Positions 1 through 5,811 are shown, counted from the stretch's first letter. The stretch: DNA of 6,626 nt from Promethearchaeota archaeon (GCA_013375495.1 JABXKC010000072.1:1-6626), one strand, 5' to 3'. Notes: generated from the sequence alone by a model not told the origin. Program-made: numbers and translations.

Positions 1-1
1 T

Positions 2-400
2 GCTTTGCAAGCAATAAATTTTTCCGTGCCAACCTTAAGTGGAGATGATTTTTTATGGCACTTTATTTTGGACAGATTTATAATGGTTAATCCGATCAAT
101 ATTTATCTTACTGAAGTAATGACCGTACTTGAATGTGAAAACGTTACTGTTCACGAAAATAAGATCACATTTATGAGATTTGGAGAAAAAGCCTATAATG
201 TGGAATTTACTTATAGTTCCCAGGGATTATTAGATACACTTATTGTAAAAGATAATAATAGCAACTTAATCTACAAAATTACCAGTTCAAATCTGAAATT
301 TGTGGTATATATCATCATTGGAATTTGCTTCGGCGCGATTCTAGGCTTAATTGGTTTCAGCTTTTATAGAAAAAGAAAGTTAAATTATATGAGAAGGTAG
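2..400 (+). CDS. C-terminal part of a membrane-anchored surface protein (5' end outside window)
   Basis: The frame is open from the first bases to TAG at 398-400, with no convincing start: the first start-like codon, TTG at 5, has no ribosome binding site, so the gene probably begins upstream. About 95 visible residues of polar, beta-rich sequence (an NVT glycosylation sequon, and a segment 'YNVEFTYSSQGLLDTLIVKD' followed by 'NSNLIYKI') lead into one hydrophobic helix at roughly residues 100-121 of the visible part. A basic tail (YRKRKLNYMRR) follows. This is the layout of an extracellular domain held by one C-terminal helix with the tail in the cytoplasm. I do not recognise the extracellular domain; the style fits the many single-anchor surface proteins of Asgard archaea. 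Next on the same strand is the 66-aa gene at 564, after its own promoter, so the two are probably transcribed separately. Confidence 0.75.
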   Translation, partial: ALQAINFSVPTLSGDDFLWHFILDRFIMVNPINIYLTEVMTVLECENVTVHENKITFMRFGEKAYNVEFTYSSQGLLDTLIVKDNNSNLIYKITSSNLKFVVYIIIGICFGAILGLIGFSFYRKRKLNYMRR

Positions 401-427
401 AATATAATGCGTATTTAAATGATTGAT

Positions 428-450
428 TTCCTCCTCCTCATCCCCCTCCT
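428..450. repeat. Pyrimidine-rich intergenic element, copy 1 (divergent)
   Basis: An almost pure C/T run rich in CCTCC, starting 28 bases after the stop at 400 and ending in CCTCCT followed by an A-run. The CCTCCT (445-450) is the upstream edge of the paralogous block, 119 bases before the TTG start of the small gene, exactly as at 5346-5351. It lacks the CGTGGTGC core of the elements at 893 and 5328. It lies upstream of the TATA box, so it can only be in the transcript of the preceding gene. Function unknown; a terminator or 3' processing region of that gene is possible. Confidence 0.45.
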
Positions 451-483
451 AAAAAAGGGCTCTATTATTTTAAGAATTTAGAA

Positions 484-497
484 TTTTTATTTAAATA
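484..497 (+). promoter_or_regulatory. Archaeal TATA promoter of the first 66-aa gene
   Basis: A T-rich stretch ending in TTTAAATA (490-497). Transcription would start about 25 bases downstream, near 520, giving a leader of about 40 nt with a strong ribosome binding site. The 20 bases 481-500 are identical to 5382-5401, and the distance from TTTAAATA to the TTG start is 74 bases in both copies. Confidence 0.65.
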
Positions 498-549
498 CTC
501 GCGTAATTATTTAGGTTTAAATCATAAAATCTAAATCTAAAAGTAAAAA

Positions 550-559
550 AGGAAGTGAT
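550..559 (+). promoter_or_regulatory. Extended Shine-Dalgarno that fixes the TTG start at 564
   Basis: AGGAAGTGAT matches 9 of 10 bases of AGGAGGTGAT, the complement of the 16S rRNA 3' tail. It lies 4 bases before TTG at 564. A GTG at 555 falls inside the motif and is therefore not the likely start. The same motif precedes the paralog at 5451-5460. Confidence 0.75.
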
Positions 560-563
560 CGGT

Positions 564-764
564 TTGAGATTAGAAGGAGAAGAAACCTTCTTTGGTGAAA
601 GTATTGATACGCCAGAAGAATTCATCGGAGACCTCTGCGAGAGAGTCAATACCGTCTATAACACAGCAATGGACGAGGAAGATAAAATGCAGCAATTAGC
701 GTACTTAATCGGATTTATAACTGCTCTTAAGGGAAGGCTGAATCGAGTTTGCGAAAATAAATAG
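564..764 (+). CDS. 66-residue soluble protein of unknown function, paralog A
   Basis: I do not recognise this family. The protein begins at TTG (MRLEGEETFF...) and has no signal peptide or membrane segment, so it should be cytoplasmic, unlike most of its neighbours. A short beta-like N-terminus (about residues 1-15) is followed by a 'TPEEFI' cap and helical sequence containing 'DLCERVN' and an acidic 'DEEDKM' stretch. A second helix ends in 'KGRLNRVCEN'. Two cysteines, one in DLCERVN and one near the C-terminus, are kept in the paralog at 5465. The two proteins share about 65% identity, and most differences are conservative (K/R, D/E, I/L), which argues for a real, selected protein. It has its own promoter and terminator and sits before the beta-helix gene at 1035. 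A regulatory or adaptor role is only a guess. Confidence 0.8.
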   Translation: MRLEGEETFFGESIDTPEEFIGDLCERVNTVYNTAMDEEDKMQQLAYLIGFITALKGRLNRVCENK

Positions 765-788
765 AAATTACTTCGATTCATGATCAAA

Positions 789-806
789 AACTAAAAAGAT
801 TTTTAT
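789..806 (+). terminator. Conserved trailer and likely terminator of the 66-aa gene, copy A
   Basis: The bases ACTAAAAAGATTTTTAT form an A5-T5 mini-hairpin with a short T-run, about 25 bases after the stop. From 777 to 806 the sequence differs from 5678-5707 at only one position (A/G), far less than the coding region. T-runs are the usual archaeal termination signal. Confidence 0.55.
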
Positions 807-892
807 AAGGTTCCATAAATGTCAAGTATTTCCAATTAAAATAAATGAGTATTTAAAAAAAACATGCAAAGACCTTCATCATTTTATAATCT

Positions 893-914
893 CCCTCCCC
901 CGTGGTGCCTCTCC
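893..914. repeat. C-rich intergenic element with CGTGGTGC core, copy 2
   Basis: The 16 bases CCCTCCCCCGTGGTGC (893-908) are identical to 5328-5343; both are followed within 8 bases by a CTCCT end and then a purine run. This copy lies between the first 66-aa gene and the beta-helix gene, detached from any copy of the small gene. Function unknown. Confidence 0.6.
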
Positions 915-924
915 TGAAGAAGTA

Positions 925-952
925 AGTTCATAGAATTATTTTGCTATGAGTT
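925..952. repeat. Inverted repeat upstream of the beta-helix operon promoter
   Basis: AGTTCATAG (925-933) and CTATGAGTT (944-952) can form a 9-bp stem (six Watson-Crick pairs next to the loop, then two G-U and one A-U) around a 10-base AT-rich loop, followed by TTTTCCC. It ends 28 bases before the TATA box at 980, so it could be an operator or the terminator of an upstream transcript. No relative is visible elsewhere in the window. Confidence 0.4.
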
Positions 953-979
953 CCATTTTCCCTTTAAAAAGGAAGTATG

Positions 980-987
980 TTTAAATA
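980..987 (+). promoter_or_regulatory. Likely TATA box of the beta-helix / beta-propeller operon
   Basis: TTTAAATA lies 55 bases before the ATG at 1035, preceded by purine-rich AAAAAGGAAGTATG, which could serve as a BRE. A start about 25 bases downstream would leave a leader of 20-25 nt. The region 765-1034 otherwise holds the terminator, the C-rich element and the inverted repeat listed separately. Confidence 0.5.
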
Positions 988-1034
988 GGAAAGCAACAAA
1001 ATAACCATATCAAAAAATAAAAATTGGGATTCAA

Positions 1035-2459
1035 ATGAACATCAATAACTCTAGAAAAAAAGTCATAATTTTAACCCTTATTGTAATTCTTCCAACCATA
1101 AGTTTGATTAAGTTCAATTTGAATCGTTCTAGGAATTATCAAACAAACACTGAAGATGTATTTTCATACCCTAAAATAAGTTGGGATTATGGAAACGGCT
1201 CAATCGATAACCCTCATGTTTTAGAGAACAAGACTTTTGTTGGAACGGGATCTAATGGCTATTTTTTGTACGATAAAACCTTTCACTTCATTATAAGAAA
1301 TTGTACGTTCATAGATTCAGGCACCGCAGATGACAACGCCGGATTAAAGTTAGTCGCCGTTCAAAACGGAATTATCACAAACAACACCTTTACCTCCTGT
1401 CAAAATGGTATTTACTTTGCAGGTCAAGGAAGTAAGCAATGTAAGAATAATGTGGTATATGGCAACAAATTCATAAGTAATCTTCGTGGAATTAGATTAT
1501 GGTCTCAAGCAAAGAACATCAACATCACTTATAATATATTTTGGAACAACATGGATGGAATTAAAGCGGGTGGTGAGTGTAATGGCAATAATATCTTGTA
1601 TAATAATTTTAGTTCATGTAATAATGGGATTGAAATTGCGAACTCACAAACCAACTTGCTTGAGAACAATAGAATAACGGGGAGCAATTTTGCGGGGATT
1701 TATTTTTATTTTGGCGGTTCTCATACTTCAAGTAAAAACTTAGTTAAAAATAGCGACCTTGGGATCCTTTTGGATTACACGACCTCAAACACGTTTTCTG
1801 ATTGCGATATTACAAACAACGACGCGGGAATATGGTTCCAATCTAATGCGGACAACAATCTTTTCTACAACAACACATTTGCAGGTAACACTCTGCAAGG
1901 ACAAATTACAAACTCGTATTCTAACTCGTTTAGCTACAACGGGCGTGGAAATAGTTGGGACGATTACGATGGTTTTGATTGCAATAACGATGGGATCGGC
2001 GAAACTCCTTACGTATCGGGAGATATAGTTGATAATTATCCTCTCTGTTCTCGTTTGGACACCTTCGATCCAATTGTCTCTATTACCGAACCTATCATGG
2101 AGAGCGATTACGAGTCAACCGCGCCTTCTTTCGCATTGACGATCCAAGAATATCTCGTACACTCCCAATGGTATACATTAGATGGAGGGATTACGAACTA
2201 CACCTTCACGGGAGTAACTGGGGATGTTAGTCAAGCTCTCTGGGATAATTTGGCTTTTGGTGATTATAATCTTACTTTTTACATCCAGGACTTAGCAGGA
2301 AATGTAGGATCTGCTACCGTTGTTATATCTAAAGAAGAAGAACCAGAACCAGAACCAGAACCACAGATTCCCCTTGGAAGCTTTTACTTACCCGTGATAG
2401 TCGTAAGTATTATTATCGCATTGCTTATTCTTAGAAAGAAGTATAAATTCGAGTTGTAA
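1035..2459 (+). CDS. NosD-like right-handed parallel beta-helix surface protein, C-terminally anchored
   Basis: This is a 474-aa exported protein. Residues 1-30 are a signal peptide or anchor (basic, then a hydrophobic run). A 'GNGSIDNPHVLEN' entry motif near residue 53 is typical of this family. About seven beta-helix rungs follow to residue 295, marked by recurrent NGIYF, RGIRL, DGIKA, NGIEI, AGIYF, LGILL and AGIWF with Asn ladders between (PbH1/NosD repeats). Around residues 300-338 lies the NosD-type end 'GNSWDDYDGFDCNNDGIGE', then TPY and DNYPL; its Asp/Asn-rich loop may bind calcium. An Ig-like domain (about 340-432, 'LAFGDYNLTFYIQDLAGNVG') leads to a PEPEPEP stalk, one helix (about 449-466) and a basic tail. 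Such folds usually bind or cleave polysaccharides, but I see no definite active site, so adhesion or glycan binding is equally possible. The start has only a weak ribosome site. The next gene begins 8 bases after the stop. Confidence 0.88.
   Translation: MNINNSRKKVIILTLIVILPTISLIKFNLNRSRNYQTNTEDVFSYPKISWDYGNGSIDNPHVLENKTFVGTGSNGYFLYDKTFHFIIRNCTFIDSGTADDNAGLKLVAVQNGIITNNTFTSCQNGIYFAGQGSKQCKNNVVYGNKFISNLRGIRLWSQAKNINITYNIFWNNMDGIKAGGECNGNNILYNNFSSCNNGIEIANSQTNLLENNRITGSNFAGIYFYFGGSHTSSKNLVKNSDLGILLDYTTSNTFSDCDITNNDAGIWFQSNADNNLFYNNTFAGNTLQGQITNSYSNSFSYNGRGNSWDDYDGFDCNNDGIGETPYVSGDIVDNYPLCSRLDTFDPIVSITEPIMESDYESTAPSFALTIQEYLVHSQWYTLDGGITNYTFTGVTGDVSQALWDNLAFGDYNLTFYIQDLAGNVGSATVVISKEEEPEPEPEPQIPLGSFYLPVIVVSIIIALLILRKKYKFEL
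2340..2363 (+). repeat. Four tandem GAACCA units coding the Glu-Pro stalk
   Basis: Four perfect hexanucleotide units encode the (EP)n linker between the Ig-like domain and the membrane helix of the beta-helix protein. Perfect short tandem repeats can gain or lose units by slippage, and here any change keeps the frame and alters only the stalk length. Confidence 0.8.
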
Positions 2460-2466
2460 GATTATT

Positions 2467-3786
2467 ATGAAAAGCATAAAGAGGGTAAGCATTAGAAGAG
2501 TTTTTACATACGTTATTATTTTTATTCTTTTCATAGGGTTTCAGGATAATTCCAAATCTTGGGAAAAAAATAATTTAGTTGATCCTAAAGTAACTAATTT
2601 AAGAACTTCTAGCGAAGTTGGTCAAATAAAACCCCTTTGGTCTAGATTATCGGATGAATCGATCAGTGATGTAGCTATGTCAGCAGATGGTAATTATGTT
2701 GCCGTAGGTGCGACAAATCATATTTATTTATATACTAGACAGAGTTCCTCTCCAATAATTAATTATAGTGCAACTTATGGTGGACGTCATATTGCAATAT
2801 CTTCTAATGGCGACTATTTCACAGCTGCAAATGGGGGTGGAGGAGATGGAAAATTATTCTTTTTTCATAAATCGAGTTCTACACCATTATGGATTTTCGA
2901 TATCCTAGATTCTGCGACATCGTTATCAATGTCTTCAGATGGTAAGTATATCGCTTTGGCGAGTTATGATAAAAAAGTTCGCTTGTTCAATCGGTCAAGT
3001 TCTACACCTTTATGGACATTTTCAGCGCCAAGTGGTATAGATGACGTTGATATCTCATCTGATGGGAGTTATATATCTGCGACGGGGGGTTCCATAGCAA
3101 ATATTCCAAAAGTATTTCTTTTTGGAAAATCAAGCTCTATTCCACTATGGAATTATACTATATACGATAAAATTGTTTCGATGGCAATATCTTCAGATGG
3201 TAATTATATAGTTGTAGGTAGTAGTTCTCTCGCTAATAAAATATATCTCTTTAATAAAACAGGTTCTACCCCAATGTGGACATTTACAACGGGTTATCCG
3301 ATTATGACGGTAGAAATTTCAAATGATACAAATTACATTGTTGCTGGCATAGAGAATGGGGGGGGAAAAGTATATTTTTTTAATCGGTCTAATCCCCTTC
3401 CACTTTGGAGTTATAGCACTGGGACTGATGCCCATCTAACAACTGTCGCGATATCCTCTAATGGCAGTTATATCATTGCCGGAAACGAAGATTATTCCGG
3501 TGAGACTGAAATCAGACCTGGAAATGTATATTTCTTTCAAAAATCTACTAGCATTCCGATATGGCATTATAGAACAGGAAGATATGTATGTGCCGTTTCA
3601 ATCTCATCAGACGGTACTTATAGTGCAGTAGGGAGTAGGAGAGGATTATACATTTTTGATAACCATAGGATTACAAACCCATCACCAATTCCCGGCTATA
3701 ATTTATATTTACTTCTCGGAACGACTTGTATAATTTGTGTGTTATATAAAAAAGTTAGACTGAAAACTATCAAGAAAAGGAAGTAA
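2467..3786 (+). CDS. Eight-bladed beta-propeller surface protein with C-terminal anchor
   Basis: This is a 439-aa exported protein. A basic N-terminus and a hydrophobic run (about 12-25) form the signal segment. Residues 55-400 contain eight copies of a module of about 43 residues, 'V.ISSDGNYIVVGS', a 'VYLFNKS' strand, then 'STPLWTY'. The first PLW strand (56-58) comes before the first SSDG strand, and the last module lacks its PLW strand. The ends therefore complete one blade together ('velcro' closure), giving eight blades. The repeats resemble WD40/PQQ-type propellers; no catalytic or cofactor residues stand out, so binding of a ligand or partner is the safest guess. The C-terminus has PSPIPGY, one helix (about 409-427) and a Lys/Arg-rich tail. 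The start lies 8 bases after the beta-helix stop without a visible ribosome site or promoter, so the pair is probably one operon. NGS, NYT and NRS sequons fit surface glycosylation. Confidence 0.88.
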   Translation: MKSIKRVSIRRVFTYVIIFILFIGFQDNSKSWEKNNLVDPKVTNLRTSSEVGQIKPLWSRLSDESISDVAMSADGNYVAVGATNHIYLYTRQSSSPIINYSATYGGRHIAISSNGDYFTAANGGGGDGKLFFFHKSSSTPLWIFDILDSATSLSMSSDGKYIALASYDKKVRLFNRSSSTPLWTFSAPSGIDDVDISSDGSYISATGGSIANIPKVFLFGKSSSIPLWNYTIYDKIVSMAISSDGNYIVVGSSSLANKIYLFNKTGSTPMWTFTTGYPIMTVEISNDTNYIVAGIENGGGKVYFFNRSNPLPLWSYSTGTDAHLTTVAISSNGSYIIAGNEDYSGETEIRPGNVYFFQKSTSIPIWHYRTGRYVCAVSISSDGTYSAVGSRRGLYIFDNHRITNPSPIPGYNLYLLLGTTCIICVLYKKVRLKTIKKRK

Positions 3787-3835
3787 TTGAAATTTAAGAA
3801 ATGTCTGAGCTTCTACACAAACCATTCTCTAAGAA

Positions 3836-3849
3836 AAACTTTATAAATA
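3836..3849 (+). promoter_or_regulatory. Archaeal promoter of the zinc-ribbon membrane protein gene
   Basis: TTATAAATA (3841-3849) preceded by purine-rich AGAAAAAC is a good TATA/BRE pair. Transcription would start near 3870, leaving a leader of about 35 nt before the ATG at 3904. It separates this gene from the beta-propeller gene. Confidence 0.6.
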
Positions 3850-3903
3850 TCTTTTATCCCTTTCTTAAATAAAGACTTAATATTACATTCCATTAGAGAG
3901 CGT

Positions 3904-4356
3904 ATGATTATTCTTCTTAGCGATTTAGAAAAAATCAAAAAGAAAATGTTGCTATACATAAAATTTTTTGGCTTAGGTATCATTTCATGTTTTACACTAG
4001 TGATCGTTCTTTCAGCATTTTACCAGGGATTAGTTCAGGTATATTATCCTTGGCCAGCAACTCCAATTCATCAGGAATTAAACATAATCGAAATTTTATG
4101 GATGATAACCCTTTTACTTCAACTGTTTTTTATAAATACTACCATCTGGTATTTTATCTCTTATAAATTAAGCAGTAAATCAATAAAAACCCTAAAAATT
4201 GCCGAAAAAAATGAGGGTAGTAATCAAATCTGTTACAACTGCGGAATTGAGAGTTCTATTGAAAATATAAAAACAAACAAAAGCAAAGAAATAAGATCAA
4301 CTCAAATATTTGGCGTAAAAGGACACTTTTGTAAGGGATGTTATAAAAAATATTGA
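3904..4356 (+). CDS. Membrane protein with two helices and a four-cysteine zinc ribbon; may be the front part of a longer protein
   Basis: I do not recognise the family. The 150-residue product has a short basic N-terminus, hydrophobic helices at about 20-40 and 62-86, then a soluble segment. Cys110-x2-Cys113 and Cys143-x2-Cys146, 29 residues apart, have the spacing of a structural zinc ribbon. With two helices the ribbon should lie on the same side as the Lys-rich N-terminus, probably the cytoplasm. The stop is TGA at 4354-4356, and the same frame stays open for another 74 residues with two more predicted helices. The intact protein may therefore be 225 residues, with helices on both sides of the ribbon. 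The ATG at 3904 has no strong ribosome site; an in-frame ATG at 3946 is an alternative that would still keep the first helix. Confidence 0.65.
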   Translation: MIILLSDLEKIKKKMLLYIKFFGLGIISCFTLVIVLSAFYQGLVQVYYPWPATPIHQELNIIEILWMITLLLQLFFINTTIWYFISYKLSSKSIKTLKIAEKNEGSNQICYNCGIESSIENIKTNKSKEIRSTQIFGVKGHFCKGCYKKY

Positions 4357-4581
4357 GGGATAACCGCTGAAACAATTTTTCTGTTCCCTATAATTTACTT
4401 TTTGATCCTAATTCTTACGCTTTTTTTGCCACGCGGATTTGGTTTGACAATTACAGTTGATTCATATTGGTATCTGTTCTCGATGGCTTTGCCTATTATT
4501 TTTCTAACGATAATTACAATTGCTCTTTACATTTTCTATGTAAAAGTTAAAATCTCGAAGATTTATGGTTTTAAACAATAA
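4357..4581 (+). other. In-frame continuation after the TGA: two more membrane helices, no start codon of its own
   Basis: Directly after the TGA, in the same frame, 74 sense codons run to TAA at 4579-4581. They read 'GITAETIFLFPIIYFLILIL' and onward: a hydrophobic helix (4372-4434), a short polar loop, a second helix (about 4465-4545), and a basic tail (KVKISKIYGFKQ). No ATG or GTG precedes the first helix; the only start-like codons (CTG 4381, TTG 4402) are at its edge or inside it, without a ribosome site. This looks like the back half of the preceding gene. Possible reasons are a recent nonsense mutation, a sequencing error, readthrough, or selenocysteine. The last is unlikely because I see no convincing SECIS-like hairpin in the AT-rich stretch after 4581. 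The 55 bases to the next ATG hold only an AT-rich possible promoter (about 4607-4620). Confidence 0.6.
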
Positions 4582-4636
4582 AAACTAGTGAAATAATGAG
4601 AAATTAAAAATTAAATTAAAATTTGCACCCGATAAA

Positions 4637-5290
4637 ATGAAAAGTAGGTTAATTTTACTCGGACTTATTATAATGGGAATTGCTTTGTTTCCTATATTAT
4701 ATAACTTCATTGTAATAAGGTCAAGGATATATTACATTATTGATTACGATGTACCAAATTTGAATAGAGAAGAAATCATTCAAAAAATCGAAACTTTTAA
4801 TTACACTGAAAATTTGAATAACTACTTTGAAGGGTTTGGAGAGCTCAAAAGCTATGTTGATAAGGAATTTGTATTGTACCTGCAGAGCCAAATTGAAGAT
4901 GACACTGATATCCAATGGGTACTGTTTTATGAACATTATTTAAGATATTTTTTCGTAGCAGAGAATCATTCAGAATTATATTTAACTTATAATAACAAGA
5001 CAATATTTCAATTAAAGGATAACAACAATCAATCACTATTTTCAGTAGAAAATTTTGACTGGGATGACATCGCATGGTATTTAAATTTCACGCAATTACC
5101 GTATGTCTACAACGATAATGCTACGATATTAATGAATAATGCCATTTTTGTTGAAATTCGTTTAGAATCCGGTTATATTTGTGGCAACTTATGTGGATTA
5201 TGGTATTCCATCAACCAATTTATCGTGTTAAGCTCTGAATTGGATGTCCTCATGCTTATTATCCCCCATACTGGTATGGTGGTTGCTTAA
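4637..5290 (+). CDS. Exported or membrane-anchored protein of unknown function with a CGNLCG motif
   Basis: This 217-residue protein is not recognised. Residues 5-27 are strongly hydrophobic after MKSR and are followed by an Arg-containing segment, so this is an uncleaved N-terminal anchor or a signal peptide. The rest (about 30-217) is predicted outside the membrane. It has an acidic, tyrosine-rich first half with NYT and NKT sequons, a 'NFDWDDIAWYLNF' segment (139-151), a beta-like segment (165-180), and 'SGYICGNLCGLW' (178-189). The two cysteines there (182, 186) could form a disulfide or bind a metal. The C-terminus is hydrophobic but interrupted by Pro and His. The start ATG has no Shine-Dalgarno; an AT-rich box 17-30 bases upstream suggests a leaderless or very short-leader transcript. 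The second 66-aa unit follows. Confidence 0.7.
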   Translation: MKSRLILLGLIIMGIALFPILYNFIVIRSRIYYIIDYDVPNLNREEIIQKIETFNYTENLNNYFEGFGELKSYVDKEFVLYLQSQIEDDTDIQWVLFYEHYLRYFFVAENHSELYLTYNNKTIFQLKDNNNQSLFSVENFDWDDIAWYLNFTQLPYVYNDNATILMNNAIFVEIRLESGYICGNLCGLWYSINQFIVLSSELDVLMLIIPHTGMVVA

Positions 5291-5327
5291 GATTTTTAAG
5301 GCGAATTTTGATAGATTAAAATTATTC

Positions 5328-5351
5328 CCCTCCCCCGTGGTGCGCCCTCCT
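5328..5351. repeat. C-rich intergenic element with CGTGGTGC core, copy 3
   Basis: CCCTCCCCCGTGGTGC (5328-5343) is identical to 893-908 and runs on through GCC into the CCTCCT (5346-5351) that begins the second paralogous block. It starts 37 bases after the stop at 5290. Here the element is joined to the small-gene unit, whereas at 893 it stands alone, so it can exist independently of that unit. Confidence 0.6.
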
Positions 5352-5384
5352 AAAAAAAGAGATTAATATTTTTAGAATTTGGAA

Positions 5385-5398
5385 TTTTTATTTAAATA
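5385..5398 (+). promoter_or_regulatory. Archaeal TATA promoter of the second 66-aa gene
   Basis: A T-rich stretch ending in TTTAAATA (5391-5398), 74 bases before the TTG start, in a 20-base segment (5382-5401) identical to the first copy. Start expected near 5420. Confidence 0.65.
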
Positions 5399-5450
5399 CT
5401 CACGAAATTATGTAGTTTTAAATCGTTATTTCAAAATATATAAGTAAAAT

Positions 5451-5460
5451 AGGAAGTGAT
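5451..5460 (+). promoter_or_regulatory. Extended Shine-Dalgarno that fixes the TTG start at 5465
   Basis: AGGAAGTGAT, 4 bases before TTG, the same motif and spacing as at 550-559. The GTG at 5456 lies inside the motif and is not the likely start. Confidence 0.75.
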
Positions 5461-5464
5461 AAGT

Positions 5465-5665
5465 TTGAAATTAATAGAAGAAGAAAGCTTTCATGGAGAA
5501 ATTATTGAAACACCAGAACAATTCATAGAGGATCTGTGCGAAAGAGTCAATATCGCCTATAACACCATGATGGAAGAAGAAGACAGAATGAATCAGCTCG
5601 CATTTATCACTACTTTTCTCATCGCTTTCAAAGGAAGGCTTAATCGAGTTTGCGAAAATATATAG
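5465..5665 (+). CDS. 66-residue soluble protein of unknown function, paralog B
   Basis: Starts at TTG (MKLIEEESFH...) and ends at TAG, with exactly the same length as the paralog at 564. It shares 'TPE.FI.DLCERVN..YNT', the acidic 'EEEDRM' stretch and the C-terminal 'KGRLNRVCEN', including both cysteines. The most variable part is the helix after the acidic stretch (about residues 46-55), where hydrophobic character is kept although the residues change. No signal peptide or membrane helix. The last eight codons are almost identical in DNA to the first copy, while synonymous changes are common earlier. Function unknown. Confidence 0.8.
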   Translation: MKLIEEESFHGEIIETPEQFIEDLCERVNIAYNTMMEEEDRMNQLAFITTFLIAFKGRLNRVCENI

Positions 5666-5689
5666 AAATTCATGCGGTTCATGATCGAA

Positions 5690-5707
5690 AACTAAAAAGA
5701 TTTTTAT
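5690..5707 (+). terminator. Conserved trailer and likely terminator of the 66-aa gene, copy B
   Basis: ACTAAAAAGATTTTTAT again, 26 bases after the stop, with the same A5-T5 mini-hairpin and T-run. It would end the small transcript before the tRNA gene. Confidence 0.55.
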
Positions 5708-5752
5708 GACATTCTTTACTTTTATTTCTATCTTAATTAGGATTAAAGTTCA

Positions 5753-5760
5753 TTTTTAAT
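5753..5760 (+). promoter_or_regulatory. Possible TATA box of the tRNA gene
   Basis: TTTTTAAT lies about 30-38 bases before the first tRNA base, leaving room for a short 5' leader removed by RNase P. It is weaker than the boxes at 490 and 5391. A pyrimidine- and T-rich run at 5990-6003 just after the tRNA could end transcription. Confidence 0.35.
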
Positions 5761-5811
5761 TCCGAGTTAAGTGTAACATTGGAGTACCAAGCCAAGGTGG
5801 CGTAGCCCGGT

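Larger units (their letters stand above)
445..806 (+). repeat. Paralogous direct repeat, copy A (promoter, 66-aa gene, terminator)
   Basis: This 362-base block aligns with 5346-5707 at a constant offset of 4901 without a gap. Hand counts: about 83% identity from 481 to the base before the start codon (69/83), 68% over codons 1-57 (117/171), and 90% over the last codons plus trailer (65/72, 735-806). The unit duplicated together with its own promoter and terminator. Being direct, the two copies could recombine and delete the roughly 4.9 kb between them. Confidence 0.85.
5346..5707 (+). repeat. Paralogous direct repeat, copy B (promoter, 66-aa gene, terminator)
   Basis: Second copy of the block at 445-806, constant offset 4901, no gaps. 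Here it is followed after 83 bases by the tRNA gene and then by a beta-helix gene. The first copy is followed directly by a beta-helix gene. Confidence 0.85.

Noticed and set aside
971..989. A third GGAAG ribosome site with ATG at 977
   Set aside because: The frame stops after three codons; these bases more likely belong to the promoter of the gene at 1035.
1486..2028. Two plus-strand frames inside the beta-helix gene
   Set aside because: They are shifted readings of the Asn/Thr-rich repeats; the main frame carries the regular beta-helix rungs.
4354..4356. Selenocysteine codon
   Set aside because: No convincing SECIS hairpin is visible after the gene, and the codon is not at a position where a zinc-ribbon cysteine would be expected. 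Kept only as a low-probability option.
4721..5075. Two minus-strand frames opposite the gene at 4637
   Set aside because: They overlap each other and a better plus-strand gene that has a signal segment and sensible composition.
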